NCBI GenBank assembly: GCA_021409285.1
Contig: JAGFND010000009.1
Coordinates: forward strand, 1-38,580
Reading direction: 5' to 3'
DNA length: 38,580 bases
Source: Candidatus Methanoperedens sp.
Lineage (GTDB): Archaea; Halobacteriota; Methanosarcinia; Methanosarcinales; Methanoperedenaceae
Positions within the stretch are counted from its first letter, which is position 1; every line of letters starts with the position of its first letter. A program made the position numbers and the translations under genes. Shown one piece after another: positions 1-7,822 of the stretch. Under the pieces are notes generated by a model. That model saw only the letters and a list, made by a program, of their open reading frames with translations, searched no databases and was not told where the DNA came from.

Positions 1-34
1 ATTGTGATTATATGCAACCGGTGATAACTTGTTA

Positions 35-86
35 AACCCCGCCAGCGGCGGCGCTTCCGCTGGGGTATGGGGTCGCAACCCCAGCG
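35..86. repeat. GC-rich overlapping inverted repeats
   Basis: Two stems share one arm. CCAGCGG (42-48) can pair with CCGCTGG (57-63), and CGCTGGGG (58-65) can pair with CCCCAGCG (79-86). The two hairpins exclude each other. The GC content is far above that of the flanking AT-rich DNA. No transposase is nearby, so a small mobile-element end, a terminator remnant or a simple structured repeat are all possible. Confidence 0.5.
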
Positions 87-121
87 CCGTCAAGATAATG
101 TTGACCAAAAGTGTTAATAGT

Positions 122-216
122 ACGCTTATCTGCGTTCATCTGCGGCTAAATAATAGACGAAACAACCCTTTTCAAAATTTTTCTGCGCCCACCTGCGGTT
201 TAATTAAATCGCATAA
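122..216. repeat. Intergenic 'TCTGCGTTCATCTGCGGCT' repeat phrase
   Basis: The stretch contains two copies of a related phrase: ATCTGCGTTCATCTGCGGCT near 128-147 and TCTGCGCCCACCTGCGGTTT near 182-201, separated by an AT-rich spacer. I recognise this kind of phrase as recurring in intergenic DNA of many unrelated prokaryotic genomes, without a known function. It lies just upstream of decayed genes. No convincing coding region covers it. Confidence 0.4.
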
Positions 217-281
217 GACAAAACAAACTTATTTCATATTTAATATTCTATTGTCAATGAATTTCAGGAGATATTTAAAAT

Positions 282-581
282 ATGAGCAATAAAGAAGAAG
301 CTGTGCGGTGGTTAAATCAGGGTGAACGCGACCTGGGCGCTGCCCATGTTTTAATGGATAAAATATGCAGAATCGATATTAGTAGAAGTGAGGAACTTCC
401 TGGCAAAATAAAAAGTTTTGTTGAGAAACTCACTTCTCGTATCAATATTAAAAAGGTATATCTATTCGGTTCAGTGGCGCGTAACGACCTTAATGAAGGC
501 AGCGATATAGACCTTGCTATCATAGGAGATTTCAAAGAACGTTTTATAGACCAGAATATTGATCACAGATTTTCATCCTGA
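282..581 (+). pseudogene. Truncated HEPN-MNT chimera (toxin-antitoxin remnant)
   Basis: The first ~27 residues look like the start of a HEPN-domain protein (RWLNQGERDLGAA pattern). From about residue 38 the protein becomes a minimal nucleotidyltransferase with the full GS-x10-DxD motif (G63, S64, D75, D77). HEPN and MNT proteins are normally separate genes of about 100-140 residues each. Here the HEPN part lacks its last two thirds and the MNT part stops soon after the active site, so an internal deletion plus 3' truncation is the simplest explanation. A site AGGAGA lies about 10 bases before the ATG. The 3' end runs into the restriction-enzyme remnant at about 550-581. It could in principle still be translated, but an active pair is unlikely. 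Confidence 0.7.
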
Positions 582-1419
582 TACAAAATATAGAAGAGAA
601 TGGGAACTTGAAGAATCAAATTTCTCATACAGTGTATTCCTGCGAAACACCGTTAAAGGCATTATCAGTGGAAATCGGAGATCTGCCTGGCTCACACGTT
701 TTTCGCCCGATATTACAGGCATAGTTGATCAATACATATCAGGTCATCTATTTGGAAGAAAAATAGATTTCAATCTGGATGAAAATTTGAGGAGATTGAG
801 AAATCAGCAAGTTTTTGATTTTGTCATAACTGAGGTCAGAAAAAAGCTAATGAAATTCATACAGAATGCAAGATCAAATGAAGTCATTGAAGCTGAATGG
901 ACGAAACTTTCAAACTTTAAAGTCCTGAAAGTTCGTATGGAACGAGCTATCCCCACCAGGAAATGTGTGTATCCTTATGTCGATTTTCCTCCCAGGGGCG
1001 GCTTTGAGCGTAAATTTACAGAAGATGTCCTTGAGAATGATTCTTCGGTTGAAGCCTATGTGAAACTCAATCAATATTTGCATCAATTTTCTATACCTTA
1101 CATAAATTCAATGGGACACCTGGTGCCTTATTATCCGGATTTTCTGGTAAGAACCAGTGACGCTATGTATATTATTGAGACCAAATCCACAAAAGATGCT
1201 AATTCTGATATTGATACAAAAATTAAAGCCATTGCTGCTTCAGAGTTATGCATCCGGATTTCAAAGATAAAAAATATGCCGCCCACAATCCAGCCGCGCA
1301 ATTGGGATTATGTATTGATTCCTCAGAATATCTTCGAAGAGATGGAAGGTTCAGGGTTGCGAAGCATAATTGAAAGATGCGAGGCTAACCTTGCGCTTCT
1401 CAAAATGAGAAGGGAGTAA
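550..1419 (+). pseudogene. C-terminal remnant of a type III restriction enzyme (Res)
   Basis: The open frame (about 286 codons, first possible start TTG at 559) has no helicase motifs but matches the end of type III restriction Res subunits. The nuclease core is visible as YYPDFLVR (P193, D194, counted from 559) followed by YIIETKS (E207, K209), the PD...ExK arrangement of the endonuclease domain. Full Res proteins are about 900-1000 residues, so roughly the last third remains. The frame opens directly after a TAG at 547-549, inside the truncated MNT gene, so the junction between the two fragments lies near 550-581. No modification (Mod) gene is in view. The reading frame is intact, so a stand-alone nuclease fragment cannot be excluded, but a relic is more likely. 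Confidence 0.65.
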
Positions 1420-1426
1420 AGTTACC

Positions 1427-2275
1427 ATGACCCCACCCCTCCTCCCCATCCTCGATAACCACATGCACCTGAACCCTGCGGGCAGATGCCTCGACGCAGT
1501 CAGGGAATTCGCACGCGCCGGGGGCACGCATATCGTTCTCGTCTCACTTCCACCCTGGTCGCTGGGCATCGATATCAATGCACCCGATGATTACAGAAAT
1601 GTTTTCGATAAAATCCTCAGGATCGCCCGGCGCGCGGAGGAATGTGAGAACGTGAAAATCTTCGTTGTTCTTGGTGTCCATCCGGCTGAGCTTACAAAAT
1701 ATTACGGGCGCTTCGGACTTGCGCGCTCCGTGGAGATAATGCTTGGCGGTCTTGAAATTGCGCACGATTATGTTGTTGAGGGAAAAGCCATTGGATTAAA
1801 GTCGGGGCGGCCCCATTATCCTGTCGAGCCAAAGATCTGGGAGGCATCGAACGATATCATGCGCCGCAGTTTTGAACTTGCAAAAGGTGCCGGATGCGCG
1901 ATACAGCTTCATACCGAAAGTGCCACTGAGGAAGGGCTTGCTGAAATTGCCGGTATCGCAAGAAATGCAGGATTGCCGGATGGAAAAGTCGTCAAGCATT
2001 TTTCACCGCCGATTGTCAAAATATGCGAAAAGTACGGGATTTTCCCCAGTGTTCTTTCAGGCGAGGATGCGATCCAGAAAGCACTTGCTCAGGGCACACG
2101 GTTCATGATGGAAACAGATTACATCGATGACCTCGGGCGGCCGGGTTCAGTGCTTGGGCCAAAGACTGTCCCGAAAAGGACAAAACAGCTCATTCCCGAA
2201 TGGGGAGAAGATGTATTCTGGAAGATACATAAAGAAAATCCGGAAAAAGTGTATGGGGTAGAGATAACTATTTAG
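1427..2275 (+). CDS. TatD-like metal-dependent hydrolase (archaeal, COG1099-like)
   Basis: This 282-residue protein is a TIM-barrel amidohydrolase of the TatD-related group. Metal-binding elements are in the expected order: DNHMHL near the N terminus (H12, H14), GVHPAE after the third strand, a glutamate/lysine segment (VEGKAIGLKSG), QLHTE, KHF, and a late aspartate in METDYIDD. TatD proteins are metal-dependent nucleases or hydrolases; the substrate of this archaeal branch is unknown to me. GGGAGT lies about 10 bases before the ATG. It is convergent with acdB, only 12 bases away, and does not share an operon with either neighbour. Length is normal for the family. Confidence 0.8.
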   Translation: MTPPLLPILDNHMHLNPAGRCLDAVREFARAGGTHIVLVSLPPWSLGIDINAPDDYRNVFDKILRIARRAEECENVKIFVVLGVHPAELTKYYGRFGLARSVEIMLGGLEIAHDYVVEGKAIGLKSGRPHYPVEPKIWEASNDIMRRSFELAKGAGCAIQLHTESATEEGLAEIAGIARNAGLPDGKVVKHFSPPIVKICEKYGIFPSVLSGEDAIQKALAQGTRFMMETDYIDDLGRPGSVLGPKTVPKRTKQLIPEWGEDVFWKIHKENPEKVYGVEITI

Positions 2276-2287
2276 GCATAATATTTA

Positions 2288-2938
2288 TTACTCAACCATC
2301 GCCCTCGCGTCAACCGCAATCGCACCGCTCTCATTCACGATCAGCGGATTAATATCAAACTCGATAATATTCTCCTTTTCCGCAAGTTCTGAAACATACA
2401 CCAGCACATCGGCTATTGATCCAATATCAGCGGGTTTTCTTCCCCTGATACCTTTTAGTATCGGATACCCTTTGATCTCAGAAATCATGGCAAGAGCATC
2501 CCGCTTTTCGATAGGTGCGACCCTGAAAGAGACATCTTTATAGACCTCCACGAAGATCCCCCCCAATCCGAACATCAGCGCGTAGCCGAACTGCGCATCC
2601 TTTTTGAGCCCCACAATGATCTCATGCCCCGGCGGCGCCATCTGCTGGATAAGGATACCTTCTATATTTGCGGCCGGGACCATTTTGCGTATCCGTGTTA
2701 TCATTTCCTCATAGGTTTTTATGACATCCTCTTTTTTCACATTTAGCAGCACTCCGCCAACGTCGCTTTTATGAGATATGTCAGGTGAGGAGATTTTCAT
2801 TGCAACGGGCGTGCCTATCCGGGATGCGATGTCGAATGCTTCATCAGGGCTTCCGGCGATTCTGCCCTCTGTGATCTTTATCTTATATTTTGAGAGGAGT
2901 TTTTTTGCCTCAAATTCTGTGAGTATTTTCATTTGCAT
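2288..2938 (-). CDS. acdB: ADP-forming acetyl/acyl-CoA synthetase, beta subunit
   Basis: This 216-residue ATP-grasp (type 5) subunit forms ATP from ADP and phosphate while releasing acid from acyl-CoA, together with the alpha subunit. Visible family features are the N-terminal FEAKKLLSKYKI, the VAMKISSPDISHKSDVGGV nucleotide-binding segment, a central FGLGGIFVEVYKDVSFR stretch, and the terminal EFDINPLIVNESGAIAVDARA metal-binding strand. The length fits the short separate beta subunits of archaea (about 230). The start at 2938 overlaps the end of acdA by 10 bases, pointing to coupled translation. It is the last gene of the dehydrogenase-acdA-acdB set. Confidence 0.9.
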   Translation of the reverse strand: MQMKILTEFEAKKLLSKYKIKITEGRIAGSPDEAFDIASRIGTPVAMKISSPDISHKSDVGGVLLNVKKEDVIKTYEEMITRIRKMVPAANIEGILIQQMAPPGHEIIVGLKKDAQFGYALMFGLGGIFVEVYKDVSFRVAPIEKRDALAMISEIKGYPILKGIRGRKPADIGSIADVLVYVSELAEKENIIEFDINPLIVNESGAIAVDARAMVE

Positions 2939-4332
2939 CTTCCAAGCTTATCTTTAGCCTCAACCCCGATCTTTACAGTCTCAAGGAATTCCCTGTGCTT
3001 TATCAGGCCTGCGAGGACTTTTACTGCCCTTTCTGGAACAGGATAATTGGGAACACATCCGCTCTTTAGCAACTCAACCCCTTCTTCCGTACCAGCACCG
3101 CCCATCCAGCAAGCTATTATAGGTTTCCTGCTTCCTTCTTTATGGCATTTCTGTTTCAATTCAACAACTGCCTCTGCCGGAGGCATCGCATTTGATAAAA
3201 GCGTATGCACGTAAATAATGATAATAGCATCGACGTTCGGATCATCGTGAAGCGCCTGTATGGAGTCGTTATATATCCTGAAAGAAACAGTGCCGGCCGT
3301 ATCGATGGGATTTGAGGTTGAGGCAAATGCCGGAATGACCTTTTTTATCTTTTCTCTTGTTTTGACTTCAAGATCCACAATATTGAGACCCTGTCTTTCA
3401 CATTCATCTGCTGCGACGATTGAAGCTCCCCCGCCATTTGAGAATATCGCGACATTATTTCCCACGGGCAGTGGCTGGCATGAGAACGCAAGTGCAGTAT
3501 CAAAAAGGTCATCGATATTTTCCACCCGCAATATCCCGGCCTGCCGGAATGCCGCAGAATATACCTCATCTGAACCTGCCATGGAGCCTGTATGTGAAAA
3601 AACCGCATTTGCACCTCGTTTTGATCTGCCGGTCTTAATAGCCACGATGGGTTTTTTTATGAGCCTTGCTGCCTCCATGAACATCTTCCCGCGCGTTATT
3701 CCTTCGATATACATGGCGATAACCCCTGTTGATGGGTCGTTGCCGAGATATTCCAGAAGGTCGACATCATCTGTATCAGCCTTGTTACCTGTACTGATCA
3801 CTTTGCAAAGGCCAAGCTCTGTATCGATAGTCCACTCGGCAAGGGCAAGCCCAAGAGAGCCGCTTTGCGTTATGAAAGATATGGAACCAGGCCGCGGAAG
3901 CCTTCCAATAATGCTGGCATTAAGGCGTGCCCGCTCATTGACAATGCCAAGCGAGTTGGGGCCTATCATACGTATCCCGTACTTTCGGACTGTCTTAACA
4001 AGCTCTTTTTCAAGTTCAGGATGACCGGCCTCGCCAAATCCGGCAGTTATCACTATAACCCCCTTTACTCCTTTTTTCCCGCACTCTTCAATGATCGGAA
4101 TGACAAATTGAGAAGGCACTATTATCACTGCCATCTCTACTTCACCCGGTATATCAAGAATAGAAGAATATGAAGCCAGGCCCTGGACGAGCGTTTCTTT
4201 TGGATTCACCGGATATATCTTGCCTTCAAAACCTGAAAGAATGTTCTTGATAATCCTCCCCCCCCATTTTGTAATATTATTGGACGCCCCTATTATTGCC
4301 ACTGACCCCGGTTCAAATATAGAAGAAAGCAT
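2929..4332 (-). CDS. acdA: ADP-forming acetyl/acyl-CoA synthetase, alpha subunit
   Basis: This 467-residue protein has the CoA-binding Rossmann domain at the N terminus (SVAIIGASNN, about 10-20), then two succinyl-CoA-ligase-like domains. The conserved histidine phosphorylated during catalysis is visible in FSHTGSMAGSD (H247). Length equals that of the known archaeal alpha subunits (about 460). The enzyme conserves energy by turning acyl-CoA plus ADP and phosphate into acid, CoA and ATP in the cytoplasm. The start ATG lies 3 bases after the dehydrogenase stop and is preceded by GGATGTGA, so the two genes are almost certainly co-transcribed. Acyl specificity (acetyl, branched-chain or aryl) cannot be told from sequence here. 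Confidence 0.92.
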   Translation of the reverse strand: MLSSIFEPGSVAIIGASNNITKWGGRIIKNILSGFEGKIYPVNPKETLVQGLASYSSILDIPGEVEMAVIIVPSQFVIPIIEECGKKGVKGVIVITAGFGEAGHPELEKELVKTVRKYGIRMIGPNSLGIVNERARLNASIIGRLPRPGSISFITQSGSLGLALAEWTIDTELGLCKVISTGNKADTDDVDLLEYLGNDPSTGVIAMYIEGITRGKMFMEAARLIKKPIVAIKTGRSKRGANAVFSHTGSMAGSDEVYSAAFRQAGILRVENIDDLFDTALAFSCQPLPVGNNVAIFSNGGGASIVAADECERQGLNIVDLEVKTREKIKKVIPAFASTSNPIDTAGTVSFRIYNDSIQALHDDPNVDAIIIIYVHTLLSNAMPPAEAVVELKQKCHKEGSRKPIIACWMGGAGTEEGVELLKSGCVPNYPVPERAVKVLAGLIKHREFLETVKIGVEAKDKLGRCK

Positions 4333-4335
4333 TTT

Positions 4336-5445
4336 TCACATCCATTCCCTGTATTTCATCGCACGAAGTACCCTTTGCTTTGCTATGATCATGGCAGTTT
4401 CCCGCGGATATGATTTTTCTGAATAAACTTTATCAAGTATCTCTTTTGTGTTCTTTGAAATCGTGCTTTTTATCCTGTCAAACGCCTGCGTTTCTGTACC
4501 CCCGTGATATTCAGCTGATGCAGTTATTACACCTCCTGCATTTGCCACAAAATCCGGGATAACAAGTATACCCCTATCATGCAGCATCTTCTCAGCATTT
4601 TCAGAGATCGGGATGTTAGCGCCTTCTATCACTACTTTCGCATCCAGTACATCCGAATTTGCTTCTGTTATGACATCGGGACGCGCCGCAGGGATGAAAA
4701 TATCTGTACTGATAGTTGGAAGATCCGTCGTCTTCAGTACTTCTCCATTTTTATAATTTATGACTGAACCCGTTGTATCTTTAATTCTTATGAGCTCTTC
4801 CACATTGAGACCTTCAGGATCATAGATAGTCCCTTTTGAATCACTTGCTGCTATGAGTTTTACACCCCTTTCTGAAAAAAAACGGGCAGCGGGTTTGCCA
4901 ACATTCCCGAAACCCTCGATGGTGAGACGGGCTCCTTCAAGTTCAAGAGGGACATAGTCTTTTGCCACATCGGCACATACCGCAAGGCCGTATCCGGTCG
5001 CGCCAACTTCATCAAGCGGGATACCTCCAAGCTCAACCGGCAGCCCCACAGCGCGCGAAATTTCATCATAAATATATGCCATGCAGCTTTCATCAGTTCC
5101 CATATCAGGTCCCGGAATATATTCTGCAAGATTTTTTATTGCCCTGGCAAATATCCTGACAACAACTTCTTTGTTCACTGTTTTCGGGTCGGCGATGATC
5201 CCTGATTTCCCGCCACCGTGAGGAAGGCCAGCCATTGCATTCTTATAGGTCATTGCCCTCGCCAGTCTTCTTACCTCATTTATAGTCACATCCGACGCCA
5301 TTCGCACGCCGCCAATAGCAGGCCCTGCTGACACGTTATCCACGACCACCATTGCCTTTGTCTGCGACCTGGGTTCGTATAGATAGATTATCTTCTCAGG
5401 TCCAAGTTCATCCACGATTTTGAATATATTTTCTGTTATTTCCAT
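4336..5445 (-). CDS. Glu/Leu/Phe/Val-type amino-acid dehydrogenase
   Basis: This 369-residue enzyme oxidatively deaminates an amino acid to a 2-oxo acid with NAD(P). K68 (MTYKNAMAG), K80 (HGGGKSGI) and D114 (GPDMGTDE) fit the substrate-binding and catalytic residues, and GFGNVGK marks the nucleotide-binding fold. Length (369) and the spacing of both lysines match leucine dehydrogenase (about 364 residues) better than glutamate dehydrogenase (about 415), while HGGGKSG and GPDMGTDE are glutamate-dehydrogenase-like. The substrate is therefore left open. GGGAGAGG precedes the ATG. The acyl-CoA synthetase genes directly downstream suggest a role in amino-acid catabolism; a 2-oxoacid ferredoxin oxidoreductase would be needed in between and is not in the window. 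Confidence 0.88.
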   Translation of the reverse strand: MEITENIFKIVDELGPEKIIYLYEPRSQTKAMVVVDNVSAGPAIGGVRMASDVTINEVRRLARAMTYKNAMAGLPHGGGKSGIIADPKTVNKEVVVRIFARAIKNLAEYIPGPDMGTDESCMAYIYDEISRAVGLPVELGGIPLDEVGATGYGLAVCADVAKDYVPLELEGARLTIEGFGNVGKPAARFFSERGVKLIAASDSKGTIYDPEGLNVEELIRIKDTTGSVINYKNGEVLKTTDLPTISTDIFIPAARPDVITEANSDVLDAKVVIEGANIPISENAEKMLHDRGILVIPDFVANAGGVITASAEYHGGTETQAFDRIKSTISKNTKEILDKVYSEKSYPRETAMIIAKQRVLRAMKYREWM

Positions 5446-5469
5446 GATTTTGCCTCTCCCAGTATTATT

Positions 5470-6084
5470 TCAAGTTTGTCTGGATAGTAAATTAAAATTG
5501 TGGTGCTGGTTGTTGAGGCAAAGCAATTTATAAAGCAGTCGCATCGCTTCTTGCTCTCTCGGACCTCCACATCTCCTGACTATGGTATTATGATATTTGA
5601 TGAGATCCAGATATTTTTCTTCCTTTGATATTACATATCTTGTGGCATGTATCAGAGCCTCAATGACAGCATTGAATCCGCGGTTTACAGGTTTTATTTT
5701 TCTATTGTTTATTTTGCCTTTGACTGGCATAAGCTCAACAACCGAAATAACTTCGCCTTTTATGCATCTGCAGTCAAAAACTATCCATCCACATGAGCAT
5801 CTAAGAACAGGAAAATTCTCAATGAATTCAAACTTCTCTGATCCAATATCGGAAAGTGCAGACTGCACGAATATGACTGGATCATCGACCATGTTGGCTG
5901 CAGCAACAGGATAGCCAATTATATTATCAAGTGTCTTTGAGTTGTATATCCTCGCAAAAAATCTGCCGTCTTTTCTATGCAGCCCGATCGGTGCGGCATT
6001 GGGAACGCCTTCGGACGATATGGTCGTAAAGATCACTTCCGATATCCCTTCCTGTATCCCAAAATCATTGATGTCTATCAGAAT
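5470..6084 (-). CDS. DUF447 family protein (FMN-binding split-barrel like)
   Basis: The conserved core is clear: GVPNAAPIG, then a basic segment, NMVDDPVIFVQSAL and the CG/C-rich middle (RCSCGWIVFDCRC). From the first canonical start (GTG at 6036) the protein has 188 residues, but the frame stays open upstream through residues resembling the family N terminus (DFGIQEGISEV). No ATG, GTG or TTG lies between the upstream stop and 6036. A ribosome site GAGGGGATGA ends just before ATT (6084), CTG (6081) and ATA (6078), so I place the start here at a non-standard codon, overlapping the end of the CitG-like gene. As I recall, DUF447 and CitG-like genes occur together near methanopterin-linked C1 genes; exact function unknown. 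Confidence 0.72.
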   Translation of the reverse strand: MLIDINDFGIQEGISEVIFTTISSEGVPNAAPIGLHRKDGRFFARIYNSKTLDNIIGYPVAAANMVDDPVIFVQSALSDIGSEKFEFIENFPVLRCSCGWIVFDCRCIKGEVISVVELMPVKGKINNRKIKPVNRGFNAVIEALIHATRYVISKEEKYLDLIKYHNTIVRRCGGPREQEAMRLLYKLLCLNNQHHNFNLLSRQT

Positions 6085-6941
6085 CTCATCCCCTCAAAAA
6101 GTGAAACGAACAATCCTGCGATAATTATGTCAGCCGTTGAACCAGGATTAACACCCTCTTTTAGTAATTTCTCATCAAATAAACATATTTCGTCCCTGAC
6201 ATCATCAATATCTCCTTTCTCAAGTATTTTTTTTGCCATCAAAGAAACTTCTTCCGCTTTCTTTCTGTCAAATTTTGTCTGAATGAAGGTATCTTTATTT
6301 TGTGATAAAAGCTCCATGAATGTTAGAACGACCGCATCATTGATACAATATTTTCTGATCTTATTCTGGATGGAAATAGCACAATCAAATGTCTTCTCAA
6401 AGCCATTAATCCACTCAGCGGCAATAATGTCGTAGCTGCCTGAGATCTCCATCATCTTAAAAAGGGTCAATCGATGTGCCTCTATTTTCTTGATCGAGCT
6501 CTGGTCATTAAGATCAAGATCCGTCACTTGTTTAACTTTCACTTTTGCCTCAGAGAACGCCCTGAAAAATTCAATTGCATCTTCCGATGACGTTTCTCTG
6601 ACTATTTTTTTAACCTGGGATAGTAAGCAAGTTCTGTCCTCGCATTTTCCTGCTGCCATCACAAGAGGGACAAGCAGGATAAAGGCGCCAAAATGAGTAT
6701 TTCCCCCTTTTTGCCATTTGCTGCTTTCCAATACGGAGCCCCGGATGAGTGCGCCAACTCCTGACCCTGAACCTGCCGCTTTCTCCATGACAGGATAAAC
6801 TCCCACAGCACTTGCCAGGAAATGCTCAAAACGCGTACCTGAGTAATTATGGTCGCGGTCGATATTGCCCGGCTTTGGTGTAGCTGAAACCTCAAGGATC
6901 ATGGCAAGCTGCGCGCACCGGGCGATGTTGGAAGAGTCCAT
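6078..6941 (-). CDS. CitG-like triphosphoribosyl-dephospho-CoA synthase family protein
   Basis: This 287-residue protein carries the CitG/MdcB family signatures: ATPKPGNIDR near residue 20, GGNTHFGAF near 80-90, and NPGSTADI near the C terminus. CitG makes a phosphoribosyl-dephospho-CoA prosthetic group for citrate lyase, but no citrate or malonate lyase is in view. In methanogens and methanopterin-using methylotrophs such proteins sit with DUF447 and are suspected of a role in cofactor biosynthesis; that is family context, not shown here. Its stop overlaps the proposed DUF447 start. A TATA-like element (GGTATATTTGTATA on the minus strand, 6979-6992) lies about 40 bases upstream of the ATG. 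Confidence 0.8.
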   Translation of the reverse strand: MDSSNIARCAQLAMILEVSATPKPGNIDRDHNYSGTRFEHFLASAVGVYPVMEKAAGSGSGVGALIRGSVLESSKWQKGGNTHFGAFILLVPLVMAAGKCEDRTCLLSQVKKIVRETSSEDAIEFFRAFSEAKVKVKQVTDLDLNDQSSIKKIEAHRLTLFKMMEISGSYDIIAAEWINGFEKTFDCAISIQNKIRKYCINDAVVLTFMELLSQNKDTFIQTKFDRKKAEEVSLMAKKILEKGDIDDVRDEICLFDEKLLKEGVNPGSTADIIIAGLFVSLFEGMRF

Positions 6942-6977
6942 TAAACTGATATTCTTTTAAGTTAAGATAAATTCAGG

Positions 6978-7061
6978 CTATACAAATATACCCTTTAAAA
7001 TAGATGATGGGAATGCAGCATGACATTTAGGAATGGTGGTGGTATAAAAAAGTTGGATCAT
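6978..7061 (-). CDS. Possible 27-residue small ORF with strong ribosome site
   Basis: This short frame encodes MIQLFYTTTIPKCHAAFPSS and seven more residues. It deserves mention because GGGAGG lies exactly 8 bases before its ATG, and a TATA-like element (7095-7104) lies at the right distance before that. A 9-base inverted repeat (7058-7066 with 7015-7023) would pair its start codon with a site inside the ORF. It lies directly upstream of the CitG-like gene and could be a leader peptide. There is no recognised homologue and the length is too short for composition tests. Confidence 0.35.
   Translation of the reverse strand: MIQLFYTTTIPKCHAAFPSSILKGIFV
6979..6992 (-). promoter_or_regulatory. TATA-like promoter element of the citG-DUF447 unit
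   Basis: On the minus strand the sequence reads GGTATATTTGTATA, preceded by TTTTAAAG. It is placed to start transcription about 10-20 bases before the CitG-like start at 6941. It overlaps the end of the small ORF at 6978-7061, so the two arrangements may be alternatives. Judged by eye only. Confidence 0.4.
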
Positions 7062-7094
7062 GCTGCCTTCCTCCCTTTAATGTTACTTTCTTAG

Positions 7095-7131
7095 AGTATA
7101 AATAGGACAGTCCATTCTCAAATTTGAGAAT
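7095..7131. promoter_or_regulatory. TATA element next to a perfect 18-base palindrome (candidate operator)
   Basis: ATTCTCAAATTTGAGAAT at 7114-7131 is a perfect palindrome. It lies 10 bases after the stop of the winged-helix regulator gene and just upstream of a TATA-like element (7095-7104, usable on either strand; leftward it would serve the small ORF and the CitG-like gene). A near copy lies at 7823-7841. It is not followed by a T-run, so an operator is more likely than a terminator. Confidence 0.5.
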
Positions 7132-7141
7132 AATTCATTTA

Positions 7142-7510
7142 TTATGTGATTCCATTATTGGGATGTGCAAATCTTTTCCATAACCTTATTATCTTATCGG
7201 AATGGTCTTCCTTCTTAAAGTCCACTGAGAGCAAGCCGTTATGAATACGTACTGTGGCCTCACGGATCGCGCAGCGGTAATATTTCTCCTCATTACCTGA
7301 AAAATTGATAATGGTTTTAACATGTTGTATCAGACCCGTGCTCTCCATAAGCTTAATTTTTCTATATACTGTTGCAAGAGGTATGCCAAGCTCCTGGCTC
7401 AATTGAGCGGCCGAACATTCCTTTATGGATGTAAGAGATAATATCTTCCGAGAGTACTTGTTTGCAAGCAACTCAAAGGCGATCTCTTCATCGCCGGGAT
7501 CTGAGTTCAT
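7142..7510 (-). CDS. Winged helix-turn-helix transcription regulator (ArsR-like)
   Basis: This 122-residue protein has one DNA-binding domain: residues about 12-70 form the winged helix with recognition helix around IPLATVYRKIKLMESTGLI, followed by a short beta wing (VKTIINFSGNEEKYYRC). The C-terminal 40 residues have no recognisable sensor domain, though one cysteine (in YYRCAI) is present. It starts 2 bases after the stop of the upstream membrane-protein gene, so both are one transcription unit. Similar palindromic sites before that unit (7823-7841) and after this gene (7114-7131) suggest that the protein binds them, for autoregulation and for the CitG-like unit; that is inference. Confidence 0.75.
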   Translation of the reverse strand: MNSDPGDEEIAFELLANKYSRKILSLTSIKECSAAQLSQELGIPLATVYRKIKLMESTGLIQHVKTIINFSGNEEKYYRCAIREATVRIHNGLLSVDFKKEDHSDKIIRLWKRFAHPNNGIT

Positions 7511-7512
7511 TA

Positions 7513-7776
7513 TTAGCTTTTTCTTATTGCAATTATTAATGCAATTAGCCCCAGTATATCAAAAACATTTGCAAGCAATTTGTCCATTCGCATATCATCG
7601 ACATAATAAATGGTTGAGAATAGATTTCCAATCGTTATCAGGGTAAATCCTGTAGTAAGATAAAACATATCAGAAGTCCTTGTTTTCAAAAACGCTCGCA
7701 TGGCAATGATAATCAAGATAAGACCTACGAAAAAACGAGCCGCACCAATAATATTATCTATCAGGTGTAGAGCCAT
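7513..7776 (-). CDS. Small membrane protein in operon with the regulator
   Basis: An 87-residue protein with three hydrophobic segments (about 8-27, 36-54 and 68-84), so probably an integral membrane protein. I chose the ATG at 7776 (MALHLIDN): the frame is open up to 7830, but that stretch overlaps the imperfect palindrome at 7823-7841 and lies where transcription should begin. An alternative ATG is at 7824. I do not recognise the family. Its pairing with a winged-helix regulator suggests a membrane-linked sensing or transport accessory role, but nothing in the sequence proves it. Confidence 0.65.
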   Translation of the reverse strand: MALHLIDNIIGAARFFVGLILIIIAMRAFLKTRTSDMFYLTTGFTLITIGNLFSTIYYVDDMRMDKLLANVFDILGLIALIIAIRKS

Positions 7777-7822
7777 GATTATTCTGAATATCAATTGTTG
7801 CTTCAAGATAATAATTTCTGTC

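Noticed and set aside
29-292. 87-residue plus-strand frame in the first 300 bases
   Set aside because: It spans GC-rich hairpins and repeat phrases, has no protein-like motif, and overlaps the start of the HEPN/MNT frame.
3260-4024. 254-residue plus-strand frame
   Set aside because: It lies antisense to acdA, whose motifs are certain; Ser/Pro-rich composition is typical of a shadow frame.
7114-7131. Palindrome as transcription terminator of the regulator gene
   Set aside because: The stem has only a four-base loop and no T-run follows; an operator explains the second copy at 7823-7841 better.
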